DNA of 64,000 nt from Rhinopithecus roxellana (taxonomy: Eukaryota > Chordata > Mammalia > Primates > Cercopithecidae). The notes under the pieces were generated by a model. That model had not been told where the DNA came from, searched no databases, and was given only the letters and a program-made list of their open reading frames with translations. The DNA lies in contig NC_044561.1 in NCBI RefSeq assembly GCF_007565055.1, positions 28,676,114 to 28,740,113 of the forward strand, read 5' to 3'. The translations under genes were made by a program, and so were the position numbers. Of this stretch, positions 11,226-23,461 are shown piece by piece; within the stretch, counting starts at the first letter, position 1, and every line of letters starts with the position of its first letter.

Positions 11226-11487
11226 CACTTGCTTGTTTTGAAATGCAACGTCATTTATCATCGAAGATACGCCTGAATTCATCATCTAAACAGGAACAGT
11301 GCTGAGCCTCTCCTCTGGGCTTGGCTATTGATCAGTACGCTGTGAAAGTGAAAACCTTTAAGCAAAATGTTGTAGGAGCCGCAGCCCGAGGGCCAGGACT
11401 CACTCAGCCATCACCGACTCAGCAGCTGTGCCGAGCTCCATACAATGTGCTTGAGGTGCTGAGGACACAGCGGAGACACAGATCCCT

Positions 11488-11807
11488 GGGCTGGGCACGG
11501 TAGCTCGTGCCAGTAATCCCAGCACTTTGGAAGGCTGAGGCGGGTGGATCACTTGAGGTCAGGAGTTTGAGACCAGCCTGGCCAACATGGCGAAAGCCCG
11601 TCTCTACTAAAAATACAAAAATTAGCCGGGCGCGGTGGCAGGAGCCTGTAATCCCAGCTACTCCTGAGGCAGGAAAATCGCTTGAAACCTGGGAGGTGGA
11701 GGTTGCAGTGAGCCGAGATCGTGCCATTACACTCTAGCCTGGACAACAGAGTGAGACTGTGTCTCAAAAACAAACAAACCAACAAACAAAAACTAACAAA
11801 AAAAACA
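11488..11807 (+). mobile_element. AluS-like
   Basis: Full-length, head ggctgggcacggtagctc, long AAAC-type tail. Confidence 0.93.
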
Positions 11808-11808
11808 G

Positions 11809-12105
11809 GGCCGGGTGCGGTGGCTCATGCCTGTAATCCCAGCACTTTGGGAGGCTGAGGCAGGCGGATCACGAGGTCAGGAGTTGAAGAGCAGCCTGAC
11901 CAACACGATGAAACCCCGTCTCTACTAAAAATACAAAAATTAGCCAGACTTGGTGGCGGGTGCCTGTAATTCCAGCTACTCAGGAGGCTGAGGCAGGAGA
12001 ATCCCTTGAACATGGGAGGTGGAGGTTGCAGTGAGCTGAGATTGCACCACTGCACTCCAGCCTGGGCGACAGAGTGAGACTCCACCTCAAAACGACAACA
12101 ACAAA
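11809..12105 (+). mobile_element. AluS-like
   Basis: Full-length, immediately follows the tail of the previous Alu in the same orientation. Confidence 0.94.
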
Positions 12106-12119
12106 CTAAAACCAGATCC

Positions 12120-12440
12120 CTGCTCTCAGGGAGCCTCCCTTGTAACTGGGACACAGATGGTGAACAAAGGAACGAATACACATGTGGAGTGTCCGGGATG
12201 AGGCCAGGGAAGGTCGCACTGATTAGGGGGCAGGAGATAACCTCCGGGAATGAGGGGGCAAGCTGTGTAAATGTCTTGGGGGAGAATGTTCCAGCAAAGA
12301 GAACACCAAGTGCAAAGGCTCCAGCCAGGACTGAAACATGCTGGCACACTCCAGGAACAGGCATCCAGTGTGGCTCAGGCTGTGGGGCGCAGGGAGCAGG
12401 GCCAAGCCGGTGGCATGTGTACTGGGTGTGACATCCACTT
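12120..12440 (+). mobile_element. L2 fragment
   Basis: 'gaatgttccagcaaagagaa' followed by 'gtgcaaaggctcc' matches the sense strand of mammalian L2. Confidence 0.65.
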
Positions 12441-13555
12441 TGGTGTGCTCTCCCTGTAGCCATGAAGGCAGCTCATGCAGGTGGTCCTCGACTGTGATGG
12501 TATGGTCAAGAATACTTTGTGGAGTCCAAACAAATCTAACTGGGTGAGTCTCAGACAATGGTAGGCTGTCTCAACCAGCAAAGCGAACAGCATTTCCATA
12601 GGGGTACAGTGACAAAGCAGTGGTTCTTCCCAGGTTAGTCTGTATCATGCTGTTCCAGCCCTTCCACATCTGTCCCTACCTGATGGTGCACTTGTCACCA
12701 TTCTTCTACCTCCTGGAAACCCAGCAGCACTGAGAATTGCTTTCAGGATGTCACGTCTGCACCTTTGCCCAGGTGCCACCTGCCTGAACCGCCCTGCCCA
12801 CCACTGCCTTCTAGAGGCTCTGCCTCGGGTCCACCTCTCTGAACCCAACTGAGTCATCAATCGCCCAATGAGGCTGACTAGGTGACCTTTAACTTCCAGA
12901 ACTGTCTTCCCTTCTGAAAATGGTCACATGATGCCCACAGATCACATCATGGAGAGGCTCAGCGGGTAGGTGCTGCCACCAGCCACCGTCAGGGCAGCAG
13001 TCATCACACGGTGATTACGGAACGCCAGACTCTCCAGATGGAGTGAAGAATACTGTCCCAAAGACAATATTCATCCATTAAATGCATTTGCGTAAAAATA
13101 CGTTCACATTTGAGGTTTGCTTAATGTAAACAACAGCTTTTAGTGCGGTGAAGAAGGGATGTTTTGGCTTCCTTTACCAATGAAAAATAGATACCTTTCA
13201 TCCATTTTTGTGAAATTCACATCTTCTGTTTGGAATTCTAGCAATAAATCATCAGCGTTCACAGGGAAATCATCAAACAGCACACGGGGAAAAATAACAG
13301 AGAACTGTTAACCTTTCACAGGGTTTAGAAGACTTTCTTTCTCTATAACCTAAATCAGGCTGTGAATCTGTACAGATTTTCTGTCGTATTTTATTCTGCA
13401 TTCTGTCTGAAGGGAGATTTTTTTCAAATGGCAAGAAACATAATGGGGTAAGCATTACTTAAAATGTTTTTCACTATGAACAAAAAGTTCAAAAGTTGCA
13501 GTCACTAACTGACTATTAACCATGAAGTTCATTCCAATAGAAAGCAAGTAGCTGG
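12441..13555. other. Non-repeat intronic sequence, 1.1 kb
   Basis: No repeat or exon recognised. The part 13000-13500 is AT-richer. Confidence 0.5.
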
Positions 13556-13838
13556 GGCTGGGCATGGTGGCTCACGCCTGTAATCCCAGCACTTTGGAAG
13601 GCTGAGGTGGGCAGATCACTTAAGGTCAGGAGTTCGAAACCAGCCTGGCCAACATGGTGAAACCCCGTCTCTACTAAAAATACAAAAATTAGCCAGGCGT
13701 GATGGTAGGTGCCTGTAATCCCAGCTACTCAGGAGACTGAGGCAAGAGAATTGCTTAAACCCAGGAGGCGGAGGTTGGAGTGAGCCAAGATCGTGCTGTC
13801 GCACTCCAGGCTGGGAGCTAAGAACAAGACTTTGTTGA
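13556..13838 (+). mobile_element. AluS-like
   Basis: Full-length; its tail has expanded into the following purine tract. Confidence 0.93.
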
Positions 13839-13854
13839 AAGAAAGAAAATAAAG

Positions 13855-13890
<36 letters not shown>

Positions 13891-14103
13891 AAGGAAGGAA
13901 GGAAGGAAGGAAGGAAGGAAGGAAGGAAGGAAGGAAGGAAGGAAGGGAGGGAGGGAGGGAGGGAGGGAGGGAGGGAGGGAGAGAGAGAAGAAGGAAGGAA
14001 GGAAGGAAGGGAGGGAGGGAGGGAGGGAGGGAGGGAGGGAGAGAGAGAAGAAGGAAGGAAGGAAGGAAGGAAGGAAGGAAGGAAGGAAGGAAGGAAGGAA
14101 GGA
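13839..14103 (+). repeat. Polypurine (GAAA/GGAA/GGGA)n tract with 60-bp higher-order unit
   Basis: About 260 bp of almost pure purine. The blocks starting gagagagaagaagg at 13981 and 14041 are offset by exactly 60 bp, each with GGAA runs; the first also has a GGGA run. Confidence 0.97.
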
Positions 14104-14111
14104 CGGAGCTG

Positions 14112-14413
14112 GGGCCAGGAGTGGTGGCTCGCACCTGTAATCCCAGCACTTTGGGAGGCTGAGGCGGGCGTATCACTTAAGGTCAGGAGTTCGAAACCAG
14201 CCTGGCCAACATGGTGAAACCCCATCTCTACTAAAAATACAAACAAATTAGCTGCGCTTGGTGGCAGGTGCCTGTAATCCCAGCTACTCCGGAGGCTGAG
14301 GCAGGAGAATCGCTTGAACCTGGGAGGTGGAGGTTGCAGTGAGCTGAGATCGCACTGCTGCACTCCAGCCTGGGTGACAGAGCAAGAGTCTGTCTCAAAA
14401 AAAAAAAAAAAAA
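14112..14413 (+). mobile_element. AluS-like
   Basis: Full-length, on the other side of the purine tract and in the same orientation. Confidence 0.94.
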
Positions 14414-15330
14414 GAAAGACAGTAGCTTGGCAGAGACTGTGTGGGCTGTGGCCACCTCCCTTTTTCCCCCATTGTGTTCTCAGCACTGGGGTAGAAAATA
14501 CGTGCGGCCTATCCCTTTTATCCCTGCTAATATTCTCTCTTCTGGCCAGGAGCATCGACCAATATAACAATGTTAGTTTCCTTGTCATTACATTCAGGGA
14601 GTTTCAAAGTTTCACAATTTCATCATTTTTAGCTGCTTTTAAACAATACCTGGGATTAATTTAGAGAAACATTGGTCTTGCCATGAATGAAGAGCTCACC
14701 AAGATACAATCTCTATATAGTGAGGCAACTCTGGCCAGAGGGACTGGCTTTGTACAGATCATTGAACAAATGGGCCCTTCCTTGCTCCCAACAAGAGCAG
14801 ATAAGGAACAGTTGCCTTTGGATGCATCCCCCAGATAGATAGCAGAGGCCAAGCGGGCACCCGCTCCACCCTGCACACCCTCCCAGCATGCTCCCCTTAC
14901 ACCACTGGAGCTTCTGATCAGGAGCAGAATATCCCGGGGAAGTCCCCACCCCTTGCTATTACCCACATGACATGCCACTGCCCAGCTCATCTAGAAGAGT
15001 GAACCAGGCTGGCCAGTTCCTGTGTCCTGTGCCCCAAATGCTCAAGGGGAGGCGGGGGCGGGGGATCAAGACATAACCAACCATCTCTTTTCTCAACAAC
15101 TGCAAACTCTGGTCCAGGAGGCAAGACAATGCAAACAGCACTGAATTAGATCTTCAGTTTCATAGCACAGATAAAGTCTCAATAAGCTGAGAGGTGAGGG
15201 ACAGGTGGAGTGGATAGGGTGTTGGGAAAAGGTAGGGCTTCTCTTCTCGTCCCAGCAGGGATGGAAGGTTCTGCCTGATCCTCTCATGCCTTCCTTACCT
15301 GAGACCTTTTACGTTTCTAAATTCATAATT
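14414..15330. other. Non-repeat intronic sequence, 0.9 kb
   Basis: No repeat or exon recognised. It contains a short G-run cluster at 15046-15064. Confidence 0.5.
15046..15064 (+). other. G-run cluster
   Basis: GGGG, GG, GGGGG and GGGGG separated by single or paired bases; weak G-quadruplex potential. Confidence 0.5.
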
Positions 15331-15339
15331 TTCTTTCCC

Positions 15340-16330
15340 TTACAATTTATTTTTTATTTTAAAAACTATTTAAAATATTTGTGGTACATACTAGGTGTAT
15401 ATATGTATGGGGTACATGAGATGTTTTGGTATAGGCATGTAATGTGAACTAAGCACATCATGGGGAATGGGGTAGCTGTGCCCTCAGGCATTGATCCTTT
15501 CAGTTACAAACAATCCAATTATACTCTTTATTTAAAAATATACAATTAAGTTATTATTGACTATAGTCACCCTATTATGCTATCAAATAGTGGCCAGGCG
15601 CAGTGGCTCACGCCTATAATCTGAGCACTTTGGGAGGCCAAGGCGGGTGGATCACTTGAGGTCAGGAGTTCGAGACCAGTCTGGTCAACATGGTGAAACC
15701 TGGTCTCTACTAAAAATACAAACATTAGCCGGGTGTGGTGGCACGTGCCTATAATCCCAGCTATTTGGGAGGCTGAGGCAGAAGAATCACTTGAACCCAG
15801 GAGGCGGAGGTTGCAGTGAACCAAGATCATGCCACTGCACTCCAGCCTGGGCGACAGAGTAAGACCCTACCTCAAAACAACAACAGCAACAACAAAAACC
15901 TAGTGGGTCTTATTCATTCTTTCTAGTTTTTCATACCTATTAACCATCTTCACTGCCCCCTAACCCCTTACCACCCTTTCCAGCCACTGGTAACCAACCT
16001 TCTACTCTCTCTGAGTTCAACCGATTTGATTTTTAGAGCCCACAAATAAGTGAGAACATGTGAAGTTTGTCTTTCTGTGCCTGGCTTATTTCACTTAACA
16101 TAATGATTTCCAGTTCCACCCATATTGTTGTAAATGACAGGATCTCATTCATTTTTACGGCTGAATAGTACCGCATTGTGTATATATATCACATTTTCTT
16201 TATTTGTCTGGTGATGGACACTTAGATTGCTTCCAAATCTTAGCTATTGTAAACAGTGTTGCAACAAACATAGGAGTGCACGTATCTTTTTGATATTTCC
16301 CTTCCAATTTAAATGTTAGAGCTGCATCTT
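15340..16330 (-). mobile_element. L1 3' end (L1PB/MA-like), split by an Alu
   Basis: Read on the minus strand it matches the L1 3' region: 'catggatggaactgga'-type text, 'taagccaggcacagaaagac' and 'ttgtgggctctaaaaatc'. Interrupted at 15592-15898. Confidence 0.88.
15592..15898 (+). mobile_element. AluS-like in L1
   Basis: Full-length, tail of AACAAC units. Confidence 0.94.
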
Positions 16331-16739
16331 GTATATATCATAAGCTCCAACTACTGAGATTCTATTGTTAGGTCTTACTAACTAAACATTTATCAATCAA
16401 AATATTCCTTTGAGAACTATGAAACAGAGTATATGAAAATTGTAGAACATTTAAAAATAGACAAATACAAGAAGAAGTAGACATCGAATTATATCACTGT
16501 TTTATGTTCCCTGAGCACAGGGCAGGTGCAAACACTGGAAGGATTCTAACAGTAACTCCTAACTAACACCAAGGTATTTTCTGTATCACCAGCTCTTAGA
16601 TGCAGGACTGTTTGGAAGATTAGGCTAAAATGAGTTATAAATGGGAGAAGAAGCTCCTCCTTCATGAAACCCTTTCACCTCTAGATTCCCACAGCATCTT
16701 GGGCCCAATTCTGGTATAGTCCTGATTATCTGTGCTGTT
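16331..16739. other. Non-repeat intronic sequence
   Basis: AT-rich, nothing recognised. Confidence 0.5.
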
Positions 16740-16865
16740 GAAACTTTTTACATGCCTGTCTCTCCTACTAGACTATATGCTTTGTGAGGCAAGGAATGTA
16801 TTTGCCTGATCTTCGCATCCATACGTCTAGCACAATCCCTGCTATGTAGCAGGTGTTCAGTATCT
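16740..16865 (-). mobile_element. L2 3' end, antisense
   Basis: 'actagactatatgctttgtg' through 'gtagcaggtgttcagtatct' follows the antisense L2 3' end. Confidence 0.65.
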
Positions 16866-16867
16866 AT

Positions 16868-17487
16868 TTCTTTTTTTCTTTGTTTTTGAGACGGAGTCTT
16901 GCTCTGTTGCCAGGCTGGAGTGCAGTGGCCCAATCTCGGCTCACTCGGGTTCAAGTGATTCTGCTGCCATTTCATGGGTCCAAGTGATTCTGCTGCCTCA
17001 GCCTCCTGAGTAGCTGGGACTACTGGCGCGTGCCACCACACCTGGTTAATTTTTGTTTTTTTTTTTTTTTTGAGACGGGGTCTCGCTCTGTCGCCCAGGC
17101 TGGAGTGCAGTGGCACGATCTTGGCTCACTGCAAGCTCTGCCTTTTGGGTTCACACCATTCTTCTGCCTCAGCCTCCTGAGTAGCTGGGACTACAGGCGT
17201 CCACCACCATGCTCAGCTAATTTTTTCTATTTTTTAGTAGAGATGGGGTTTCACTGTGTTAGCCAGGATGGTCTCAATCTCCTGAACTCATGATCTGCTC
17301 ACCTCGGCCTCCCAAAGCGCTGGGATTACAGGCGTGAGCCATCGTGCCCGGCCAATTTTTGTATTTTTAGTAGAGACAAGGTTTCACCATGTTAGCCAGG
17401 ATGGTCTCGATCTCTTGACTTCATGATCTGCCCGCCTCAGCCTCCCAAAGTGCTGGGTTTACAGGCATGAGCCACCGCGCCTGGCCT
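16868..17487 (-). mobile_element. Alu split by a younger Alu
   Basis: Antisense parts 16868-17056 and 17355-17487. The right arm carries a partial duplication ('gggttcaagtgattctgctg' then 'gggtccaagtgattctgctg'). Confidence 0.92.
17057..17354 (-). mobile_element. AluY-like inside an Alu
   Basis: Same orientation as its host; target duplication AATTTTTGT. Confidence 0.94.
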
Positions 17488-18056
17488 CTATTTCTAACGA
17501 TCGGCACAGAAGGAGCTCTCGGGAATTACTTACTCCAGGAGTAACCTGGTGACAGTCCGTGAGAATTCACCTCAGCTCTGTCTCCGCAGCCACAGCCTTG
17601 TCACCCAGAGGGCAAAGCGGCACACACAGTGTGTCCAAAGACTACAAAAATGTAATGGATATCTAGAACAGAAGTCAAAGGGATTCTGTGTGGGAAAGGT
17701 GATCCAATTTGCAGAGGGAATTATAATCATCATAGGGACAGGAAAACACAGCCAACGAAAGGGGAGGGAAAAAAAAAGCCATCTGAACACAATAGGGAGG
17801 AACAGATTATCAGTTTCACTCCCTTCCTCAGGAGCAACAGTTGCAGAGCTTGGGAAGTGTCGTGTGCTAAAAGGAAGTGGTTTGTATTAAGAGTAATGTA
17901 GTTTTACCACTTGCTTGGAATAAAAGAAGACTGAAGGGAAACCCCTCTGCTGTGGGCTCCCGGAGGGCAGCTGCTGTGTCTCACCCACGTGTGCAACCCT
18001 CTATTGGACATGGAGGTTCTTGGATCCAGAAGGTCCTTTGGAAATATTTTCTTTTT
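17488..18056. other. Non-repeat intronic sequence
   Basis: Nothing recognised. A 113-codon plus-strand frame (17549-17890) has no family resemblance. Confidence 0.5.
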
Positions 18057-18355
18057 GTTGTTGGTGTTTTTTAGATGCAGTCTCACTCTGTCACCCAGGC
18101 TGGAGTGCGGTGGTGCGATCTCGGCTCACTGAAACCTCACGCCTCCCGGGTTCAAGCGATTCTCCTGCCTCAGCCTCCTGAGTAGCTGAGACTACAGGTG
18201 CACACCACCATGTCCGGCTAATTTTTTGTATTTTTAGTAGAGATGTGGTTTCGCCATGTTTGGCCAGGCTGGTTTTGAACTCCTGATCTCAGGTATCTGC
18301 CCACCTCGGCCTCCCAAAGTGCTGGGATTACAGGCATGAGCCACCATGCCCAGCC
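18057..18355 (-). mobile_element. AluS-like
   Basis: Antisense, full length. Confidence 0.94.
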
Positions 18356-18502
18356 CCCTTTGTAAATATTTTCTGAAATAATGTATTAAATAGCAGGTAG
18401 CTGAATACTGTCCCAACTATCAAAACATCTTTATATTCTATGTGATCAGACACTCAAGACAACCAACAAATGGAATTGAGCTTGAATTTTCACACTCATA
18501 AC

Positions 18503-18790
18503 TTTTTTGTTTTTGAGACAGTCTCTCTCTGTCACTCAGGCTGGAGTGCAACAGCAAGATAATGGCTCACTGCAGCCTTGATATCCCGGGCTCAGGTGAT
18601 CCTCTCACCTCAGGCTCCCAAGTGGCTTGGACTACAGGTGCTAACACCACCTCCAGCTAATTTTTGTATTTTTTGTAGAGATAGGTTTCGCTATGTTGCC
18701 CAGCCTGGTCTCGAAATCCTGGGCTCAAGCGATCCACCCCGCTTGGCCTCTAAGTGTTAGAATTACTGGTGTGAGCCATCATACCCAGCC
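18503..18790 (-). mobile_element. AluJ-like
   Basis: Antisense, strongly diverged ('gtgcaacagcaagataatgg'). Confidence 0.9.
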
Positions 18791-19258
18791 TGGAACTTAT
18801 ATTTGACACAAAAGCCTCCAGAACAATAGTTACGAACATTAGACTTTCACTTTTTCGACTGCTTATGCCTCTGTACTACTCACTCTAATTTACTGTATTG
18901 TAACCACTCAATATGCTTAATAATGCCACACTACAGAAATCTATTTACATCTTCCTTTGCTAAATGAGGTCTGATCCAACCTCATGGAGCACTTTCAGGG
19001 CAAACGATGGAAGTCTTCTCAGAAGAGTAGCATTGCTGTGGCAGGTGACTATCAGACAACAGATTTTTCTCTTTCCCACCAATTCTAAGTCATCACCTTG
19101 TCTTCATAGTTTTTGAATATCATATTTAACATCTAGGAGTCTTTTAGCTAAATTTGTTGGGCTAAGATTTAAAATAACATTTCAGAATAAACAAGCACAG
19201 AAGCTAGAAAGCCCTCTGTACCTTCACTTAGCATTGGTTCACAGAAATAGATGAACAC
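18791..19258. other. Non-repeat intronic sequence
   Basis: Nothing recognised. Confidence 0.5.
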
Positions 19259-19575
19259 GGCCAGGTACAATGGCTCATGCCTGTAATCCCAGCACTTTGG
19301 GAGGCCGAGCGGGCGGATCACAAGGTCAAGAGATTGAGACCATCCTGGCCAACATGGTGAAACCCCATCTCTACTAAAAATACAAAAATTAGTTGGGTGT
19401 GGTGGCACGTGCCTGTAGTACCTAGCTACTTGGGAGGCTGAGGCAGGAGAATCGCTTGAACCCGGGAGGCAGAGGTTGCAGTGAGCTGAGATTGTGCCAC
19501 TACACTCCAGCCTGCTGACAGAGCAAAACTCTGTCTCAAAAAAAGAAAAAGAAAAAGAAAAAGAAAGAAAGAAAT
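19259..19575 (+). mobile_element. AluS/Y-like
   Basis: Full-length, AAAAAG tail, target duplication AGAAATAGAT. Confidence 0.94.
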
Positions 19576-20560
19576 AGATTAATCATTACCAGTGCCCAAT
19601 GATTAACATGTTAACAAAGTCAGTATAGAAAATGCCTACGGAAACACATTTAAAACAGAAGGAAAAGGCCCAGACTATAACGGTGGTAAAGACATTCTAT
19701 CTTAATGAATTTAAATCAAATGCATCATAAAGAGTTTGCATATCACCTACATTTAACTAGACACATCTAGATATTGCCCAACAATACCTAAAGCATTAAA
19801 CTTAAAATTTTGTAATCAAAGGAATTTGGCACGTAAAAAAGAGTGACAAGCCCAACATGGCACAAGAGCTGTGAGCTCCTCCACCTTTATCTTCAAAGGT
19901 CCAAAAAGAATATTCCCAGTCATTTCCAAGAAAACTCCCTACAGACTTTACATGAAGTTCACACTACATGACTTCCGTTTAAAACCCAGCACTTTATAAT
20001 TTTCAGAAAGTTTGTAGTTATTGTTTTAAAATATCTTACCTTTGTGGATGGTGATACCAAAACAAGAGAAGAAAAGCTGCAAGTTTGGACACATTTTGTG
20101 TCTGTTGCAATCAAATTTGAGTAAAGCGAGAGGCCTGCCACAAGAATAAAAAGTCAACTAAAATGAAATTTGTATTCACCAATCAAGAGCTCTAACCTGA
20201 TACAGGATGGGACGCATAGCAAGGCGGGTAAGGTTGAAAAATTTAGCAGCCAGATGACGAGGAAGCAGCCCGGGCGCAGTGGCCTGTCCAGTTACAAAAC
20301 TGAAGTGACACACAACTAACGATGACATTTCAGAACAAGGAAGGCCTAATGGGTTTTAGCAGAAATATATCAGATATATGGCAGGCCAACTTTATAGGGT
20401 TGAGGCTTGAACTTCATGCAACACTTGAGCATGCACCTGAGCTAACGACTGTGCTTAACACTGGAGACCACAGACAGGCAATCTTAGCTTTGAGGGATGC
20501 AAGCCCCAGTGCATGGGGACAGGGGGGTGTGGCACTGGCACAGGAAGGAAAACAAGGAGA
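19576..20560. other. Non-repeat intronic sequence, 1.0 kb
   Basis: AT-rich. The end (20430-20560) may be diverged L2. No exon recognised. Confidence 0.45.
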
Positions 20561-20564
20561 AAGA

Positions 20565-20745
20565 ATATTATTGAACATCGCACTTGGGCCAGGCCCTCAA
20601 TGGCAGCTGCACGTATTTTTTTTCTTTAATCGATCCATGCCAGGGCAGGGTAGGTATTATTGGTTCCATTTATAGAGAAGAAAAATGCAGAGGTTGACAG
20701 AGGTAAGAGGTACAAATAAGCAAATGGTTGCAAAGGCAGCGTGAT
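20565..20745 (+). mobile_element. MIR
   Basis: 'gggccaggccctc', 'ggtaggtattattggttcc' and 'atttatagagaagaaaaatg' follow the MIR core. Confidence 0.7.
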
Positions 20746-21790
20746 GAGGGCTGTTACTAGGGGAATCCTGGAGGGCCAGGGAGCCTACATACAGGAAGGG
20801 ACACCCGAGATGAATCCTAAAGGCTGACTAGATATTCCATAGGAAAACCCAACAGAAAGGAGGGAAAGGACCATTTCAAGGAAAAGGGAACACCACATCT
20901 GCATATATGACCCCAAACATCATTGAATAAGTGGTTGAAAATGGCTGGACAACTGGCTCCAAGAGTTGTATCAGTTACATGTTACTGTGTAACAAACTCT
21001 GAAACTTAATGGCTTATAACTACAACCATTTTATGTGTTCACAATTCTGTGGGTCAGCAAATTTGGCTGAGCTCAGCCAGGTGGCTCTTCTGCTGGTCTG
21101 ACCTGGGATCCTGGGATAATTCACATAGCTGTGGTCATTTGGTGGCTCAGCTATGGCTGGATGGCCTCAGTCACATGTCTGGTGGCTGGTGCCAGGCTGC
21201 TGGTTAGGCATTTCTCACCATGAAGTTTTTCATCCTCACAGAGGCCACCTCAGGCTTCTCAGATGGTGGCAGCATTCCAAGAGGGTGAATGTGGACTCTG
21301 CAAGGTCTCTTAAGGTAGACCTCATTTGTAAGTTAGGCAGTGTCCTTTCTATTACATTCTCTGAGTCAAAGCAAGTCACAAGGCAAGCCCAGATCCAAGG
21401 GGTGGGGAAACAAACTCTACCTCTTGATGGGAAGAGACTCAAAGAACTTGTGATCATTTTTGATCCACCTCAAGGGAGAAGTGGCAAGAGGTGAGTCTGC
21501 AGAGGTAGGAGAGGCCGGCAGTGCCAATCATGGTGCGTTGTTAATCCCCATGTTTAGGAGTTTCAATTTCATCCTAAAACAATGAGGAGCTACAGAAGAC
21601 TATTGAGGGGAAGTGTGACGTGATCAGATTTGCATCAGGATTGTCTGGATGGCAAGGAGGAATCCAGACTCAAAGGGAACAAGATTAGAAGCAGGAAAAC
21701 TCCTTACGGGGCTGTTGTAACTGTCCCAATAAGAGATGATGACAGCCCTGGGGACTGACACAAGAGGCAGGAGGACTGCGAGATGAAGAG
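20746..21790 (+). mobile_element. L2 fragment interrupted by another old repeat
   Basis: 20746-20950 and 21510-21790 ('aaaacaatgaggagctacag', 'gtgacgtgatcagatttgca', 'caataagagatgatgacagc') are in order along the L2 sense strand. Confidence 0.6.
20960..21490 (+). mobile_element. Old interspersed repeat within L2, class not assigned
   Basis: 'ttactgtgtaacaaactctg', 'cacatgtctggtggctggtg' and 'aaagcaagtcacaaggcaag' are recurrent mammalian repeat text I recognise, but I cannot name the family with confidence. Confidence 0.6.
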
Positions 21791-21942
21791 CTGACCCTGA
21801 CAACTGGCAGCTGCCTGGACCAGGGACCTGGGACAGAGTCTAGGATGAATGTATGCTCTGGCTTGGGTCACTGGGCAGAGGAGGTGGTACCCACGAAATT
21901 CGGAATAGAAAGAGAAGGAGGGCAGGTTTTGAGCTTGGAGAG

Positions 21943-21976
21943 AAGGGATTACAGGTATGAGCCACTGCAGCTGGCC
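21943..21976 (-). mobile_element. Isolated Alu 5'-end fragment
   Basis: Only ~32 bp from 'gggattacaggtatgagcc' to 'gctggcc', with no Alu body. Confidence 0.75.
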
Positions 21977-22176
21977 ATGAGTTCAGCTTTAAACAGGTGT
22001 TTAAGGTACCTGAGGCTTGGCCTCTGTAAGCCAGGTCTTCTCTTCTGAGAAGCAATGATGATGCTCACAGTGTTCACCTCATAGGGGTTCTTAGCAGCAG
22101 CAGCAGTGCCTAGAGAGGCTGCAAGGCCAACCTCAGGGGAAGGCAGTGCTATGACCTTGAAAACGTCACCACATAC

Positions 22177-22481
22177 AGTAGATATCCCTTATCCATGATT
22201 TCACTTTCCTTGGTTTTAGTTACCCCCAGTACAGTACAATGAGATATTCTGAGAGAGAGAGAGGAAGAAACCCTTTTGTTACAGTGTATGTTATAATTGT
22301 TCTATTTTATTATCATTGTTGTTAGTCTCCTACTGTGCCTAATTTATAGATTAACTTTATCATAGATATGCATATATAGGGAAAAACATAGCATATATAG
22401 GGTTTGATACTATCTGAGGCTTTAGGTATCCACTGTGGGGGCTTGGAATATATCCTCCTTGGATAAGGGGGACGCACTGCA
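22177..22481. mobile_element. Tigger-like non-autonomous DNA transposon
   Basis: Begins cagtagatatcccttatcc and ends ggataagggggacgcactg, which are imperfect terminal inverted repeats. It is preceded by TA. The interior contains the pogo/Tigger-type 'aatttatagattaac...tatcatagatatgcat' text. Confidence 0.7.
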
Positions 22482-22494
22482 CATTTCTTTGAAC

Positions 22495-22525
22495 CTCAGT
22501 TTCTTTCTTTTCTTTTTCCTTTTTC

Positions 22526-22556
<31 letters not shown>

Positions 22557-22664
22557 TGAGACAGAGTCTTGTTCTCTCGCCTACCCTGGAGTGCAGTGGC
22601 GTGATCTCAGCTCACTGAAACCTCCGCCTCCTGGGTTCAGGCGTGAGCCACTACGCCTGGCTGA
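22495..22664 (-). mobile_element. Alu with large internal deletion
   Basis: Antisense; jumps from 'cgcctcctgggttcagg' straight to 'cgtgagccactacgcctgg'. Preceded by a CTTT-rich tract at 22500-22545. Confidence 0.92.
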
Positions 22665-22672
22665 ACCTCAGT

Positions 22673-23033
22673 TTCAATAACTGTAAACTTAGGTTAATGA
22701 CAGCTACATGGCCAGGTGGTTCAAGATGTCTACCGAGTAATGGTCACATGGTGCTGCCCCTTCCTCCCTTCTTGCTCTCCCAGCCCCCAGCCCACGCCTT
22801 CATCCTTGAACCATGCTCTTCTCCCTACCCGGCTGGTCTTCCTAAACGATAACATCTACAAAGGCAGGACCACACCTTCTTCAAGTGTGTTACACAAATA
22901 CACCCCTGAATAAATTGAGCTGAACCAGAAAGCGCAGAGGAAGAGGAAAATTAGACTTATGTGAGACCTCACGAGTAACCAAGACAATGCCTGAGACATG
23001 TCAAGGACTTCACATTACTTAAAACAAAATGAT
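22673..23033. other. Non-repeat intronic sequence
   Basis: Nothing recognised. Confidence 0.5.
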
Positions 23034-23351
23034 GGCCGGGTGCGGTGGCTCAAGCCTGTAATCCCAGCACTCTGGGAGGCCGAGACGGGTGGATCACGAG
23101 GTCAGGAGATCGAGACCATCCTGGCTAACACGGTGAAACCCCGTCTCTACTACAAAATACAAAAACTACCCGGGCGAGGTGGCGGGCGCCTGTAGTCCCA
23201 GCTACTCGGGAGGCTGAGGCAGGAGAATGGCATAAACCCGGGAGGCGGAGCTTGCAGTGAGCCGAGATCGGGCCACTGCACTCCAGCCCGGGCGACAGAG
23301 CGAGACTCCGTCTCAAAAAAAAAACAAAAAACAAAACAAAACAAAAAAAAA
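23034..23351 (+). mobile_element. AluY, cercopithecoid type
   Basis: ggctcaagcctgtaatccc head; target duplication AAAATGAT. Confidence 0.95.
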
Positions 23352-23461
23352 ATGATGCAATGTGCTGCAAATTATTCAAGGTTGGCTGATGGCATCGGTC
23401 TACAAATGTAAGTCTACACTGCCAATCCTGTGGTATCTAAATTCTCAACAAATATGCCACA

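Noticed and set aside
11825..12463. 212-codon minus-strand open frame
   Set aside because: It reads through an antisense Alu and an L2 fragment; typical Alu-derived peptide text at its C-terminal end.
13616..14588. Long minus-strand frames rich in LPSFLPSF repeats
   Set aside because: Translation of the purine microsatellite and its two flanking Alus.
15046..15064. Strong G-quadruplex
   Set aside because: Only three G-runs of three or more; kept as a weak feature only.
20261..20283. Alu-like head gcccgggcgcagtggc
   Set aside because: Only about 16 matching bases with no Alu text after it; too short to call.
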